NCBI GenBank assembly: GCA_021234535.1
Contig: CM037838.1
Coordinates: 31,907,969-31,971,968 of the forward strand
Reading direction: 5' to 3'
Length of the DNA stretch: 64,000 nucleotides
Origin: Stichopus chloronotus
Taxonomy: Eukaryota > Echinodermata > Holothuroidea > Aspidochirotida > Stichopodidae
Part shown: in pieces, positions 37,101-49,600 of the stretch
Layout: every line of letters starts with the position of its first letter
Position numbering within the stretch: position 1 is the stretch's first letter
Translations under genes and position numbers: made by a program
The notes under the pieces: model-generated
What the model saw: only the letters and a program-made list of their open reading frames with translations
What the model was told of the DNA's origin: nothing
The model's database searches: none

Positions 37101-40060
37101 GAGTATGCAATGAAGAGTATATAGCAACAGATAAACATGAAGTAGAGTTTTGCAATTAATGATCCTAAGTCCTTGTGAAAGGTTTTTTTTTTCGCACCAG
37201 ATTTGGATATTAACTTGACAAACAACATCAACACTGTATCAGTGATAAAGTTTCAGTATGGCAGACCCTGTCAGTTACCAATATGCTCACATTTGATTTG
37301 AATATTTCTCAAATTTTCATGTTCTGTGAATCAGTTTTAATCTGAATTGATCACTAAGTGAAAGTTTATTTAAGTCCAGAATCTGGAAGGCATGTGATCC
37401 ACAGTGACTACCAACTTACCATTAAAACTTTACAATCTCTTAAATGTTGTAAGTTTTAAAGATAAGTTTGGTGTAGTCATCTCTTACTGTTACTTACTTG
37501 AACCACTTTTGTATCTATCTGCAATATTTAACACCAACCCATTTCTGTTGTTTCTTCATGTATGCCAATCTCTTTTACTTTTTCATATTTTGCATAATTC
37601 ATGAATTAGCTTTCAGTCTTGCTAATGTGATCGGTCAAGCAAAGTGTCACAGCAGCATACGCATTTTCTTGACATCCATGGTTTTTCTGATTTGAATATT
37701 CAGCAGACCTGTTATAAAGGTTTTAGATGTTTTGTATGCTTAAAGGAAGTTTAGTTATAGTGTGTATTATTTGCATGCACACTCAAACCCATGTCTTTAC
37801 ATATACACATCCGTACATGCATGCATACTTTGACAAAAAAGGAAAATTTTTCTTGCGTTAATACAAGTTGTTGCACAGAAAACAATCATATATTTAAAAC
37901 CAATGTGTGGATATAAAATGATAGGTCATTGGAAATAATCAAGTAGAGTGGCCTTCTGTTCACAAAAGTTTTCCTTAGAAAGTCAGTTGTTGCTCAACAA
38001 TAATTTGTTCACCCAAACTTTCCAAAATTCAAATGATACATCTGCCAGTACTCATCACCTGCATAATCTTTTGAAGAAATGAAGCTTTTGTAGATATAAA
38101 TTGGTTAGACTGAATAGTTTAATAATGGCTAAAGCTATTTTCTTTGTGTGCCATGTTGGATTATTCTAAATGCACTCTTTCCCTTTAAGTGCCTAAGTAA
38201 CTTGAAGGTACCTTGGTCACTTCAATGAAGTACTTTGATTACTTGATAACTTCCTTTTTTAATCAGTGTGAACAGTTTCATGTCTAATCAGCTGCTAGGA
38301 ATTATGTTAACACTAACACTAGTCAATGTGGGGGTCAAGATGGCCTTGATTAATTTGAATGTTCTAGTGGATGCTCACCTTTAAGCTTCATATTTTCTCT
38401 TTCTGTTCAGGAGGTTCAACTTGGGCGGTAGGAGGCAGGACTTTTTTGAGACTTGCTGCAGGGGATATTCAAGATGGGTGGTGGGAGGCAGGACATAATA
38501 TTTGCAGGTGACAATTCCACTGGTGTAGCTTTTGTTACAAATATTTATGAATCTTCTCTCCTTGTGGTGAACCAATGTTGGTTACTTCTTGTGGTTTATG
38601 TGATCTATAATTGGTTAGCATTAGTTTTGTTACTGATGAATATGTAACATATGCCTTGACATGAATTCTGTGCCTTCAGGAAGTACCAACAGTTGTGGTA
38701 TGCAATCCAGTGATTACTAGTAGATTTTTAGGGAGCGACCAATCGGCTGGTAGATTGCCACATGGTTCATGAAATATCTTTTTTACTGCCAGTACTCTGT
38801 GGCTGATGTACCAAAGGAGAGTAGAGGTGTTTGGTTGAAGGTTTGTAATCTCACAGTTCACCAAACCTGGTTGATTGACTGGATCCTGTGAGCAGTTGAC
38901 TGTATCACTCTAACAGATGCTTGGTTTTTAATCTCTTAATTGTAAAACAACAAGCTATGTAGATCTAGTAATATGACGACAGATAAGTGTTGTAGAATGA
39001 ATCATAGAAAATGTGTAATTAAGATGAAATACTTTAAAATCAATTTTTTTTTTTTCATCTTGTGTGTGTTTGATTGTCTATTAAATGTTAGTGTACTTGT
39101 TGAGTTAGAATTAGCCAAGAGGGTCAAGGATGTTAAGAGAATATGAAGTCTCTAAACAGGTTGAAAGTTGGGATTGTGTGTTAATGATTCAGTTCTGGTT
39201 GTATTTGTCATCAACCTGGCCTTCATAATGATATGTCACAATAGTTTTGGTTGTCAACATCAATAAAACATTAGTTGAAAGTATTTTAGCTGGAGATTCC
39301 AATTATGGTATATGATTGGGAAAGTGTGGGATTGGAGTAGGGAAAAGTTTCATGATCTGAAGTTTCATCACCAGAAAATATGTCAGTTAGATATGAAAGT
39401 CTGAAACTGACATGCTCTGTGTAATCACAAATAGGCAAGTTCCACATAGTAGAGAAAAAGCAAACCACAATTCCTGAGATAAAAGGGTACAATTACTTTG
39501 CAAGGTAATTTCAAGTTGACTTGCTGTGTATTGCCATGCTAATTTGAAAGGTATAAGTTAATATTCAGGAAATTTGCAAAGATCTAGGTAACAAATTTGA
39601 TGTCAGCTGATTGCAGAATGATTGACATAGGTAACATTCAATGAACAAGAGGATGACCTTACAAATATTGAAACAACTCCATGTCTTCCCCTTGTTTCAT
39701 AGACAAAAGAATTTATAGAAAATGTATGGTAGCCAAGATGGAACAAAAATTTCCCAGAGTCCACAAGTACTCTCTTGAATCTGACTCTCAAAATTTCACT
39801 GTACGGTGCATATACACGGTACAAATACACTGCATGGAAAGAGAAAATTAATGCTAAACATAATAATAATGCCAGAAATATTTTCATATACTCAAACTAC
39901 ATTACTTTATGTTTGAAAAGTTAGCCAGTTAACACTTCACTGGAGGATAATATTGAATTTGTGTAAAGATGTTGAACAGGCAATTATGGTGGTATTTTCT
40001 CTAATTGCGAAGTAGACCAAAATGCCACAGTGGAATAAGCAGTGTTGTCATTAACTTTGG
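34111..40060. other. Intergenic region between two convergent genes
   Basis: Mostly AT-rich sequence with no supportable gene. Open frames of up to 113 codons (36387-36728, minus) have no recognisable domain, splice-site pairing or coding-like composition. The one clear item is the repeat at about 37850-38190. Confidence 0.6.
37850..38190 (+). repeat. Diverged copy of the TTAA MITE at 22211
   Basis: Shares 'ttgttgctcaa.a.taatttg', 'ttcacccaaactttccaaaa' and the ending 'tttccctttaa' with 22211-22562. The left inverted end is not preserved. Confidence 0.65.
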
Positions 40061-40061
40061 T

Positions 40062-40067
40062 TTTATT
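40062..40067 (-). promoter_or_regulatory. Polyadenylation signal of gene B
   Basis: AATAAA on the minus strand, 172 nt downstream of the gene B stop codon. It is the first such hexamer after the stop. Confidence 0.5.
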
Positions 40068-40238
40068 CATCGTATCTACCGTGGATGAATTCATTCAGTG
40101 TCATGTATATATACAATGATGAAGGCTATATACCCCTCAGAGTGAGAATGCCTTCATGGCGACAAAAGAGCGATAAGTCAATTCGTACATTGCAAAAGGC
40201 TAATTTACGAAGACTAATAATGCGCTAAGTAACTTTCA

Positions 40239-40645
40239 TCACACCTTCGAATCCCGATTGACACCCGATGAAGATCCAGCTTGTGTATCTGATGTTACAG
40301 ACGCAGGAATGTTCAAAAGTCGGAAAATGTCTTCGCGTTGGACTTGTAAATTTAACTTGTGTATCTCGTTTTGAATAGAGCAATCCATCAACGTGGACTT
40401 CAATGCGTCGTAATTGTTGACTTCAAAGATTTCTGTTGCTCCTCTTAACGATGCTGTTAGATCATCACCATGGTAAAGACATACTCTGTCTACTGTTTTC
40501 TCATACCCAGTGTCTTTCTGAGGCGACAGCTTTAGCCAAGCAGTCACATACTTTTTCTTGAAGGTTACATCTTGAAGGAGTGAGTTTAATGGTGATTTAA
40601 GATTAGCCCAATCCACTTCTTTTAACCTCTCCTTGCTGGGTAGTG
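40239..40645 (-). CDS. Gene B exon 6: death domain and C terminus
   Basis: The acceptor is tttcttttcctattag. It is 407 nt, phase 1 in. It starts LPSKERLKEVDWANLKSPLN; the GTG often taken as a start here is an internal valine. A helical region follows, with YVTAWLKLSP and YDALKSTLMDCSIQNEIHKL, in the order expected of a death domain. The tail (DTQAGSSSGVNRDSKV) is polar. Confidence 0.75.
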
Positions 40646-43600
40646 CTAATAGGAAAAGAAATTGAGGCGACGGTTGTCACTAATAATTAATTCCTTGAAG
40701 TTGAAATGTGGGGGAGATTAACATACTAAGTTTCTTGGGTTGGCGTGGCATTGTGGCCAGGTTTAGAGAAGTGGTGGTGTAGGAGGCTATAGGAACTGTT
40801 AATTGCTGCATTGGGGCATTTCATTTTCATGAGCATCCTCCAAATGGTTGCAATTCATTAAGTAATAATAGCGATTTGAAGATTTCTTACAAGGTGTTTG
40901 CTGTACAAAAGTCAACACAGTAATATTTCTACGTTTTCTGACTTACTTTGTTATGTCCTAGAAAAAACAATTTGGTCCTGCTCCCCACTCCCCCACGCAA
41001 TACATTTTTGGTTTTGATGATAATTGCAACCTTTGTAATCATGCATACTGTGTGTGTGTGTATGTATGTATGTCGGTGATGCTCTCTACCTTGTAAAAAC
41101 AATATCCTAAGGAGGGAGGCTTGGAAAAATCTCATATTTGGTATGCAGTTGTACCTCATTGAGTACAAGGACGCTATTGTTTTTGGTGGAGGTTAGGGTT
41201 CATTTAGGGTAATCAGGGAACAAGTTGTGAAAACTGTAAACAATATCTCAAGAAGGGCAACTTGGACAGATCGCATACTTGATATGCTGGTGTACTATAT
41301 TAAATAGAAGAATCCTATTGTTTTTGGTGGTGGTCAGAGGTCATTTGGGGTCAACAGGGGTCAAATTTTGAAAACCTTGTAAACATGCTTTCTCAAGAAG
41401 GGAAGCTTGAGCAGATCTCATATGTGGAATGTGAAGGTGTTGCATCAGGGTAATATACTGTTGTTTATGTTGAGACATGATACACATCAGTCATCATATA
41501 TCAAATTCATAGAAATCCTCATAATGAAGTCATAGAAACCACAATGCATTTGTGCATTTTGGTTTCTCTATTGCCAAAAAAAAGATCCTTCGTTGGCTCA
41601 AACCACTTGTGATCACTCCGCCGCCTCCCCCCCCCCCTTCCTCTGTTGACACCACTGATAATAAATCAACGGTCTATTTTTTACATCCGTCTATTTGTTA
41701 CATCTTTGTCATTGTATTTAATGGCGTTAGTCGTCGGAACGTACCATTAGCAGTCCGGATAAGAATCTCGTAGTTTTCAGTAACTTCATCTATATGCCTA
41801 GTCTGCGTTGATGGTTGCAGCGGAGTAGAAACTTGATTCTTATCTGCAAAACAGATTTAAGGAAACTTAGACAAGTATTGCCTGCTCCCCCCCCCCCCCC
41901 CCAAAAAAGGGCATAATCAACAAAGGCAGAAGATAATCTGGGTTTTAAACGCTAGCATAGCCAGCAGGGAAGGGGGGGTAGGGTCCCCCACCTCGGTCCT
42001 GCAATAAAAATTTCGGACGTGATGTGCGATGTTGAAAATGAAGGAGAGAATAAAAAAGATGGAGAGGGATGGAATACACTGAAAATAATCTCGCCATATA
42101 GCTGTTTGCTACTGATATTGTGTATCTATTGGAATGGTGGATTACTGAGCGGTGCCCACATCATGATAGACACACCTAATCTTGAGTGAGTCAAGCATAA
42201 TGCTCTATTACTAGGCATATACATTGTACACATGCATACTTGCACATCATATTTCGTCAAACTTAAAGAATTATGCATTGAAAGAACGAAGATCATGACA
42301 TTTGCAACACGTGGGCCCACAAAAAAATAATATAGCCATTTTGCATCTAAGCCCTTCGAGAAAGCAAAAATATATTTCACCTCCCCTTGAACCCCTATCC
42401 CAGACCCTATCCCAGAACGGTCAAAGAACGGCAGCAATGAGTCAACTTTGTATCCCCGAAAAGATGGCAACTGCACCTGGTTTTTACGGTCAGTTGTAGA
42501 TTTCCTTATATGTAAGAGAAGTGTATCCTGTTTATGAGACATCTCAAACCAACGGGGGGAAAACACTTGCCCTTTAAGAATCATTATTTGTTAAGGTTTT
42601 TGAGTAGTACATGTCAAACAGGTTACCTATGCCACTACGATAGTTCTACTTACATCAAGAAATGTTTTACATTAATTGATTTCGACCATGTTTATCTGAT
42701 ATACTACCCGACCTGCGACCTCACCATCTGTTTAGATAAAATTGTTTAACTTGTGCAGTAAGTAGCTCACCTGCTGTATGATTTCTTCCCCGAGTACAAT
42801 GGCAGCGATAGACTACCACTAGTACAATCACCACCAATAACGAGATGAAGACCAACATCATCACTATCAAGCTGTCTCTTCGGCTCCTTAAATCCCAATC
42901 TTTGAAAGAACACATCCAGTTAAATCAAAGATTATTATAAAATTTGCAACGAAAATTTATTGAAAATCATCTGTGAAAACTGACATCTTATGAAAAAAAG
43001 CAACACAAACTGAAGAAAACGTTAACCATTGTTCCTTCCCTGTCCGATCTTCGGTGAAAATCTTGATAGCATGGGCCAGATATTTGAAGGATAAGAGGTA
43101 AATCTTGATAGCACGGGACAGATATCTGAAGGATATGAGGTAAATCTTGATAGCATGGGAAAGATATCTGAAGAATAAGAGGTATTTTTTGTTCAGTTCT
43201 GAATTAATAAAGTGATTGTTAGTGTTTGCTAGAACAGAAAAAAAAAAAAAACGATCAGCGTTAGAGAATAAGGTAGTTGAGAGAATTATCCAGTACTTTC
43301 TGACAAAAAGTCGAACTTTAGTAAGTAATTTATTCCGATATACATATCATGAGTTTGTTTGATATCATATCTACCTTGCATATCAGAAGTAGTAAAGATA
43401 ATTCCAGTGTCTTGTTTTGACGTAATGTTGGTCACCGTGCCCTCCGACACTTTATGGAATTTTGCTTCAGTGGATATGATTTCATTATGAGTTACCTCTG
43501 TGGTAAGGTCACTCAGTTCCGAAGTAGGCCTAATGGCAGAAGTGGTGTGGTGTTTGGGGCAAACTTCTTCCCGTCTTGTGCCGTCAAAGAAAACTTTGTG

Positions 43601-46600
43601 ACGACTCAGTTCCGGTAAAATGTCATCATACCTTCGAATTATCAGATTTCGTTTCTCACCAGGTGGTGGATAAATCGAGCAGATAGCAAAAGGATCGCCA
43701 TTCGAGCCCCCGTCACAAAGACACTTCTTGGGGATCCAATTAAACAAAAGGTCGATGTTACCACATAGTTGGCAAGTCCAACACCTGTGAGTAACTGTTG
43801 AACAGTAACTTCTAAAAAAAGTAGAACATGAGTGAAAACATTGTTCAGTATTGTTGATTTTTTGCCATCAATGCTATTTGTTTCCACAGAGGGGCCACGA
43901 GACAAAGCAAGACGTACAAAAAAAGATACGATTATACTGTTCCTGTTGCCGTAGAATGCCAACGCAGGAAAAGGCGGACACAAGTGGTTGTTTCCTTACT
44001 GGAACTTTATTCCGCAGAAAGTATTTTGACGCAAAGATTCGTTCCGTGAAAACTTATTAGCTTAAGTTCGCCTTCACTGGCTCTAACGGCAACACATACA
44101 GGTACAAGTACAGGTAGGCAGAAGACACGCACGTAGTAAAATTAAAGGGCTGATTCGCAATAGCGCAACGAGCTACGATAGCCAGCTGAATCTACTGTTG
44201 ACGCATGATTGCACATACAAAGGAATGCACGAATTCTTCGGGCTGTACGGTAGCCAAAAAGTTAAAACTTTCATTACATGGCTCCCCAAAATTTACATTA
44301 CATTTTCAATAATTATTTCAGTATCGCATTTAACGCACAGGCGTAGGCGAGACGCACCCAACAACATCAAATGTGACGGTAAGAAATCATCCAATACGTT
44401 AATACCTTACAATCATTACCATAACACATACGAAAAGAACTAATACATGTAAACACATAAATTGAAAATTATACATCAAACCAAGTTAAGGCTCCCCGAT
44501 GGGGATTCGAACAACCTTGTTTTTCTCCTTTCATCAATAATACAAGATTATTTACTGGGTGTTTGAAAGATGAAGTGGGGCGCAAAGGCCTTCCACACTT
44601 ATCAAGGGCTGAAGTAGCAGCAGTAACCTTAACAGAGCGAACCAACCCATCCTTACGGGGGAAAACTTCAGCAACCCTGCCTAACTGCCATTGACCTCTT
44701 GGAAGGTCATCGTCGCGAATGATGACAAGGTCATCGACCTCCAAATTGGGTTTGGGGCGGTTCCATTTCCTACGAACCTGCAAATTTTGTAAATATTCTC
44801 CTTTTCAGCGCTTCCAAAACTCGTTAGCGACATGCTGTACTCTACGCCACCTCTTAGTTGAGTACAGGTCTGAATTTTCAACATTTCCTGGAGGAGGGGG
44901 TAGATACAAGTCAGATTTCATGGTGAGAAGCTGATTCGGGGTCAATGGGGACGGAGACAACGGATCACTGACGGCCTCAACAGCTAAAGGTCTACTATTG
45001 ATTATTGCTGCAGCTTCACACATAAGTGTGCGGAGCGAATCATCATCAAGGTAGCTGCCACATTGCATCATTAATGCATTCAAAATATTACGCACAGTTC
45101 TTATTTAGCGCTCCCTAACGCCGCCCACATGACTTGCTGTAGGAGCATTAAACTTATGTTCCACATAATCACATCCACGGGATAACAAAAATCCCTTATT
45201 CGACTCTGGTCAATCTCATCCAATCCACGATTTGCCTCAGACTGAGCACCTACAAAGTTGGTTCCACAATCTGACCTTAACAAGCGTATTGGCCCACGAA
45301 CCGACAAAAATCGACGGAGAACATTCATGAATGAATCAGTACTTAGACTTACTACAACTTCAATGTGGACTGCCCTTAAGACCAAACATGTAAACAAAAC
45401 ACCATATCTTTTAATTTCCTTTCTTCCTTCTTTTACAAACCACGAACCGAACAAATCAACACCCACATAGGTAAATGGAGCAGATGGCTGGACCCTGTCA
45501 ACCGGTAAATCTGCCATTTTCTGGCATTCAAATTTGCCACGTAGTCTCTTGCAGGTCACACAGTTATGAATATACTCTGAGACTGCACTACTGCAACCTA
45601 TGATCCAGAAAACGTTATTGCGGATTGAAGCAATGGTGGTACTACGCCCTTGGTGGGCTACCTGTTCATGAAAATAAGCAATAAGTAACTTAGAGATACG
45701 AGAATTTCTCGGCAAAATTGCTGGATGTTTTACACAATAAGGAAAATTAGATTGTCTTAACCGACCACCTACACGTAATATGCCATTGTCATCAACATAA
45801 GGGTCGAGATGAAATAGCGCACTACTTTGCTTTAAAGTGTCATTTCTTTCCCTGATGCCCTTCCGATCTATGGGGTTTGCAAGTAACTTCAAGGCAGGAA
45901 TTTCATTTCCAAATGCTTCTAATTGTACAACTTTGAGAATGTCGTCCTCAGCACTTTCCAGTTCGTCAACTCTGATAGATTTGTAACTGGAAAAATCAAT
46001 GGGACGCTTAGTTTTTCCTTTTACCTTGCGATCCTTCAAGAGAGACTTAAATCTCAAACAAACTGCAATTGCTCGCTTCAGTTTAAACCAACCAGAGAAG
46101 CTATCAAACCTATCTAACTCTAACCCTGGCGAATTGCTCTGCACCGAGAAAAAGTGGATCCTTTTAAGCTCTGGATCATGTTGGTCAATATCTAAGTCTG
46201 GCTCTTTGACAGAAAATAGTATTTCCCTTTCCCATAAAATTGTAGCCCATTAATCCACATAGTGTCCCTTACAAACTCTTCAGCCGTCATGCCGCGAGAT
46301 CCCTTATCTGCTGGATGAGACAACCTAACATAATCCCATTGCGAAACATTTGTGTGATCGCGAATTTGTTGGACCCTATTTGCGACGAAAACATGAAACC
46401 TACGTGTCTCATTCGAGATATAGCCCAAAACGACTTTACTGTCTGTCCAAAATACCTCTGTCACATTATCAAACTCTAGCTCATCTTTCAAAAAGCACTA
46501 ATCTTAACCGACACAAGGGCTGCAGTTAGCTCTAATCGTGGAATTGTCATTACCTTCAAAGGGGCAACACGAGACTTGCCTATTATCAGTGAGCAATGTA

Positions 46601-49600
46601 CGTTTCTAGAATCGTTCACTACACGCAAATACAAACATTGACCATAACCTAAATTGCTCGCATCGGAAAAATGGTGAATTTCTACCTTATGTAATTTCCC
46701 TAAATTGTTCGGCTTAAAGCAGCGAGCTACGTGGAGTGACTCTAAATGACACAGGCCGTTTTGCCACCGTTCCCAACGTGATTTCAGGTGATCGGGAATA
46801 GGGCTATCCCAATCTAATTGATCTCGACACATTTCCTGGAGAATCAGCTTTCCCTGTAAAGTTACAGGTGCTAACAGACCTAAGGGATCATACACGGAAT
46901 TCACAGTCCCAAGAATGCCACGCCTAGTACAAGGATAGTCTTTGAGGGTGATGCGAAATGTAAACTGATCTGACTCAATGCACCAGTGCATGCCCAGCGC
47001 CCTCTCTACATGATCGTTTTCCTTTAAGAGATTTAAATCTCGGCTACTACTTACTAAGTCATCTGTCTCTAGACACTTCATGACAGTATTGCTATTCGAT
47101 ACGAATTTGTGCAAACGAATACCTCCTTCTGAACAAATGTCTCTAACCCGTTTCACTAAATCAATGGCCTCGTCCTCACTGGGGATAGATGTCAAACCGT
47201 CATCCACATAGAAATTGCGTCTGAGCCATACTTATGCTCATTTTTAGAAGCCAAGTACTTAAGTCCAAAATTAGCGCAGCCAGGAGACGAAACTGCGCCC
47301 AACAAATAAACTGTCATTCGATACTCTATAGGTGGAGTTTCGACCTCCCCACCAGAAAAACCGAAGGAAACGGCATAAGACCCCTAAGAGTGTGTTCGTA
47401 AGTGAGGGGCCCGGTAACAGATGATCATTCAAAGACTCCCCCTTAAATTTGGCGCTACAGTCAAAAACAACCCTAATTTTGGTTTTCTTCTTGTGGTAAA
47501 CACCATGATGAGGTATATAGCTCAATTGACCATTGTTGAAATCGAGTTCGGACTCTGGGACCTGTTCGGCATAGCCCCTTGAAATAATTTCTTCCATAAA
47601 TAGGACATAGTCTTTCCTATACTTAGGATCACGGTTAAAACTTCTTTCAAGTTGGTTTAGACGAGTGAGAGCTTAGGCTCTGTTATCTGGGAGTATGGGA
47701 TTTGTGTTCTTAAACGGAAGAGGCATTTCTAAGTGTTTATCCTCAAGTTGATGAATACCCTTTTCCAAAATTGAGAGAAATTTGAGGTCATCTTGTCAAT
47801 AACTACCAACCTTACGTTCACTGAAATCAAGCTCCATCATGTTTATGACCTCTTTCGGAGTAACCACTTCCTTAACTTTAACCTTATTCCTACATGCAAA
47901 ATGAACATGGGTCTTTGTAGAACTAGGCTCAGAATTACTGTAAGGAACATACTTGGGAACTTCGTATGCAAGTACTCTATGACTCACCCCAATGTCGTCA
48001 CAATAGTCATATTCAGAATCGTCAACCCCCATGATTCCCCATCCTAGGACCGTCTTCTGGGCAAAGGGGCCATTAGATGTTGGTAAAACGACCCTTTCAG
48101 GAGCTAAGGCCTTGGGGCAGTTAAAACCGATAAGGAGACCAACCGCGCAATCAAGAATGGGACTAAATTCGTGAGCTATAGACTGCAGGTGCGGCCACAT
48201 GTTAGCGACATCTGGTGTCGGAATATGTTTGCGATTCGCGGATATCACATCGCGCGTATACAACGAAGGCAAGGAAATACTTTCGTTGCTTCCGTACCCA
48301 CGAAGCCGTAACCCGCTTACTCGATACGTGTCGATTTTTTTATTCGAACACATTGTCGATAACGAGAGCTGGGTTGGGGTACCTGTTAAAGCCAACTCGT
48401 CGCGTGTGGCTGTAAGCATGAACGAAGAATCCGATTGCGTATCTAGAAGGTCATACGTTAAAATTTCCCTTTCAGAGGAATTTTCATGGCAAATCCACAC
48501 AAGTACGATCATGGACGTTCTTACATTAGTCTTAGACTTAACCAAGTTACATTTACGTTAACTGTGGTTGACTGGTCTTCTCTCTCACAATCACGATCGA
48601 TTCTAGCACAATTTTCTGAGTTAGTCTCTGTGGTAATACTAGCATCTCTATGTACCACATTGTCTGCAGTTCTCAAATCACCGTGTAATGGTGTAGGGTG
48701 ACCCTTCGAACATATCTTGCAGGATACTCGATTTCTACAACAAACTTTGATTTGTGGCCAACTTTCAACCACCCAAAACAGAGATGGTTTTCTCTTATAT
48801 ATGATTTTCTGTCAATGAGCGATTTTGAGAATAACTGATTACAAGAATGTTTTCCCTTACATAAAAAACAATTTCTAGGAGTACTGCTCCTTCCATCCTT
48901 AGCTTTATCAGAGTTGCTGCCAGCGAAAGGAACAAGCAGTGTTTTCAGATTTGCTTGGTTTCTTAGGACCTAAGCCAGATTTCTGTTTGATTGCTTGAAA
49001 GGAGGTGACGGGATGATATTCTAACTCAGCTTGTTTCATTACATATTTCTGAAACTCACTAAATAGTGGAAAAATGTGTAAATCGTTTTTGATAGTCGGA
49101 AACAACGTTTCCCCACTTGGGTATCATCCAATCTGGCAACTTTTTCAAAAGTTTGTGATTTTCACGATCATCATTCAAAACATTTAGACTGGGTATACTT
49201 TCCATAGCTATGACACACTGTCTCAAGAAATCTGAGAACCTACGCATGGCATACCATCGTGTCTAGGAATATTCGGCCATGACTCCAGGCGATCCCGAAG
49301 GAATTGCCAAATCGGTGATCTAGCAAGTTTCTAGCCTCCTTGTAGGCTGAAGGAGATGCAATTAGAAAATAGCTCTCAATGGCTTCCTTAACTACTCCTC
49401 CAGTATACATTTTCAGGTAATGAATTCTCTCAAGATTCAGGTATATTTCATTGACCAATAAGCATATCAAAGGTAACCTTCCAATCAGGATATTTCAATG
49501 GATCCCCTGTAAAAATAGTGGGTTCTGGCACAGGTAAACGGCTAAGATTCACATGATCAGTAAACAATTTTGATAGCTCAAAAATCTGGCTCTGATCCTG

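Noticed and set aside
42126..42584. 152-codon minus-strand open frame, one of the longest outside the BEL element
   Set aside because: It lies wholly inside intron 4 of gene B, with no recognisable domain and no splice-site pairing. The composition looks like translated noncoding sequence.
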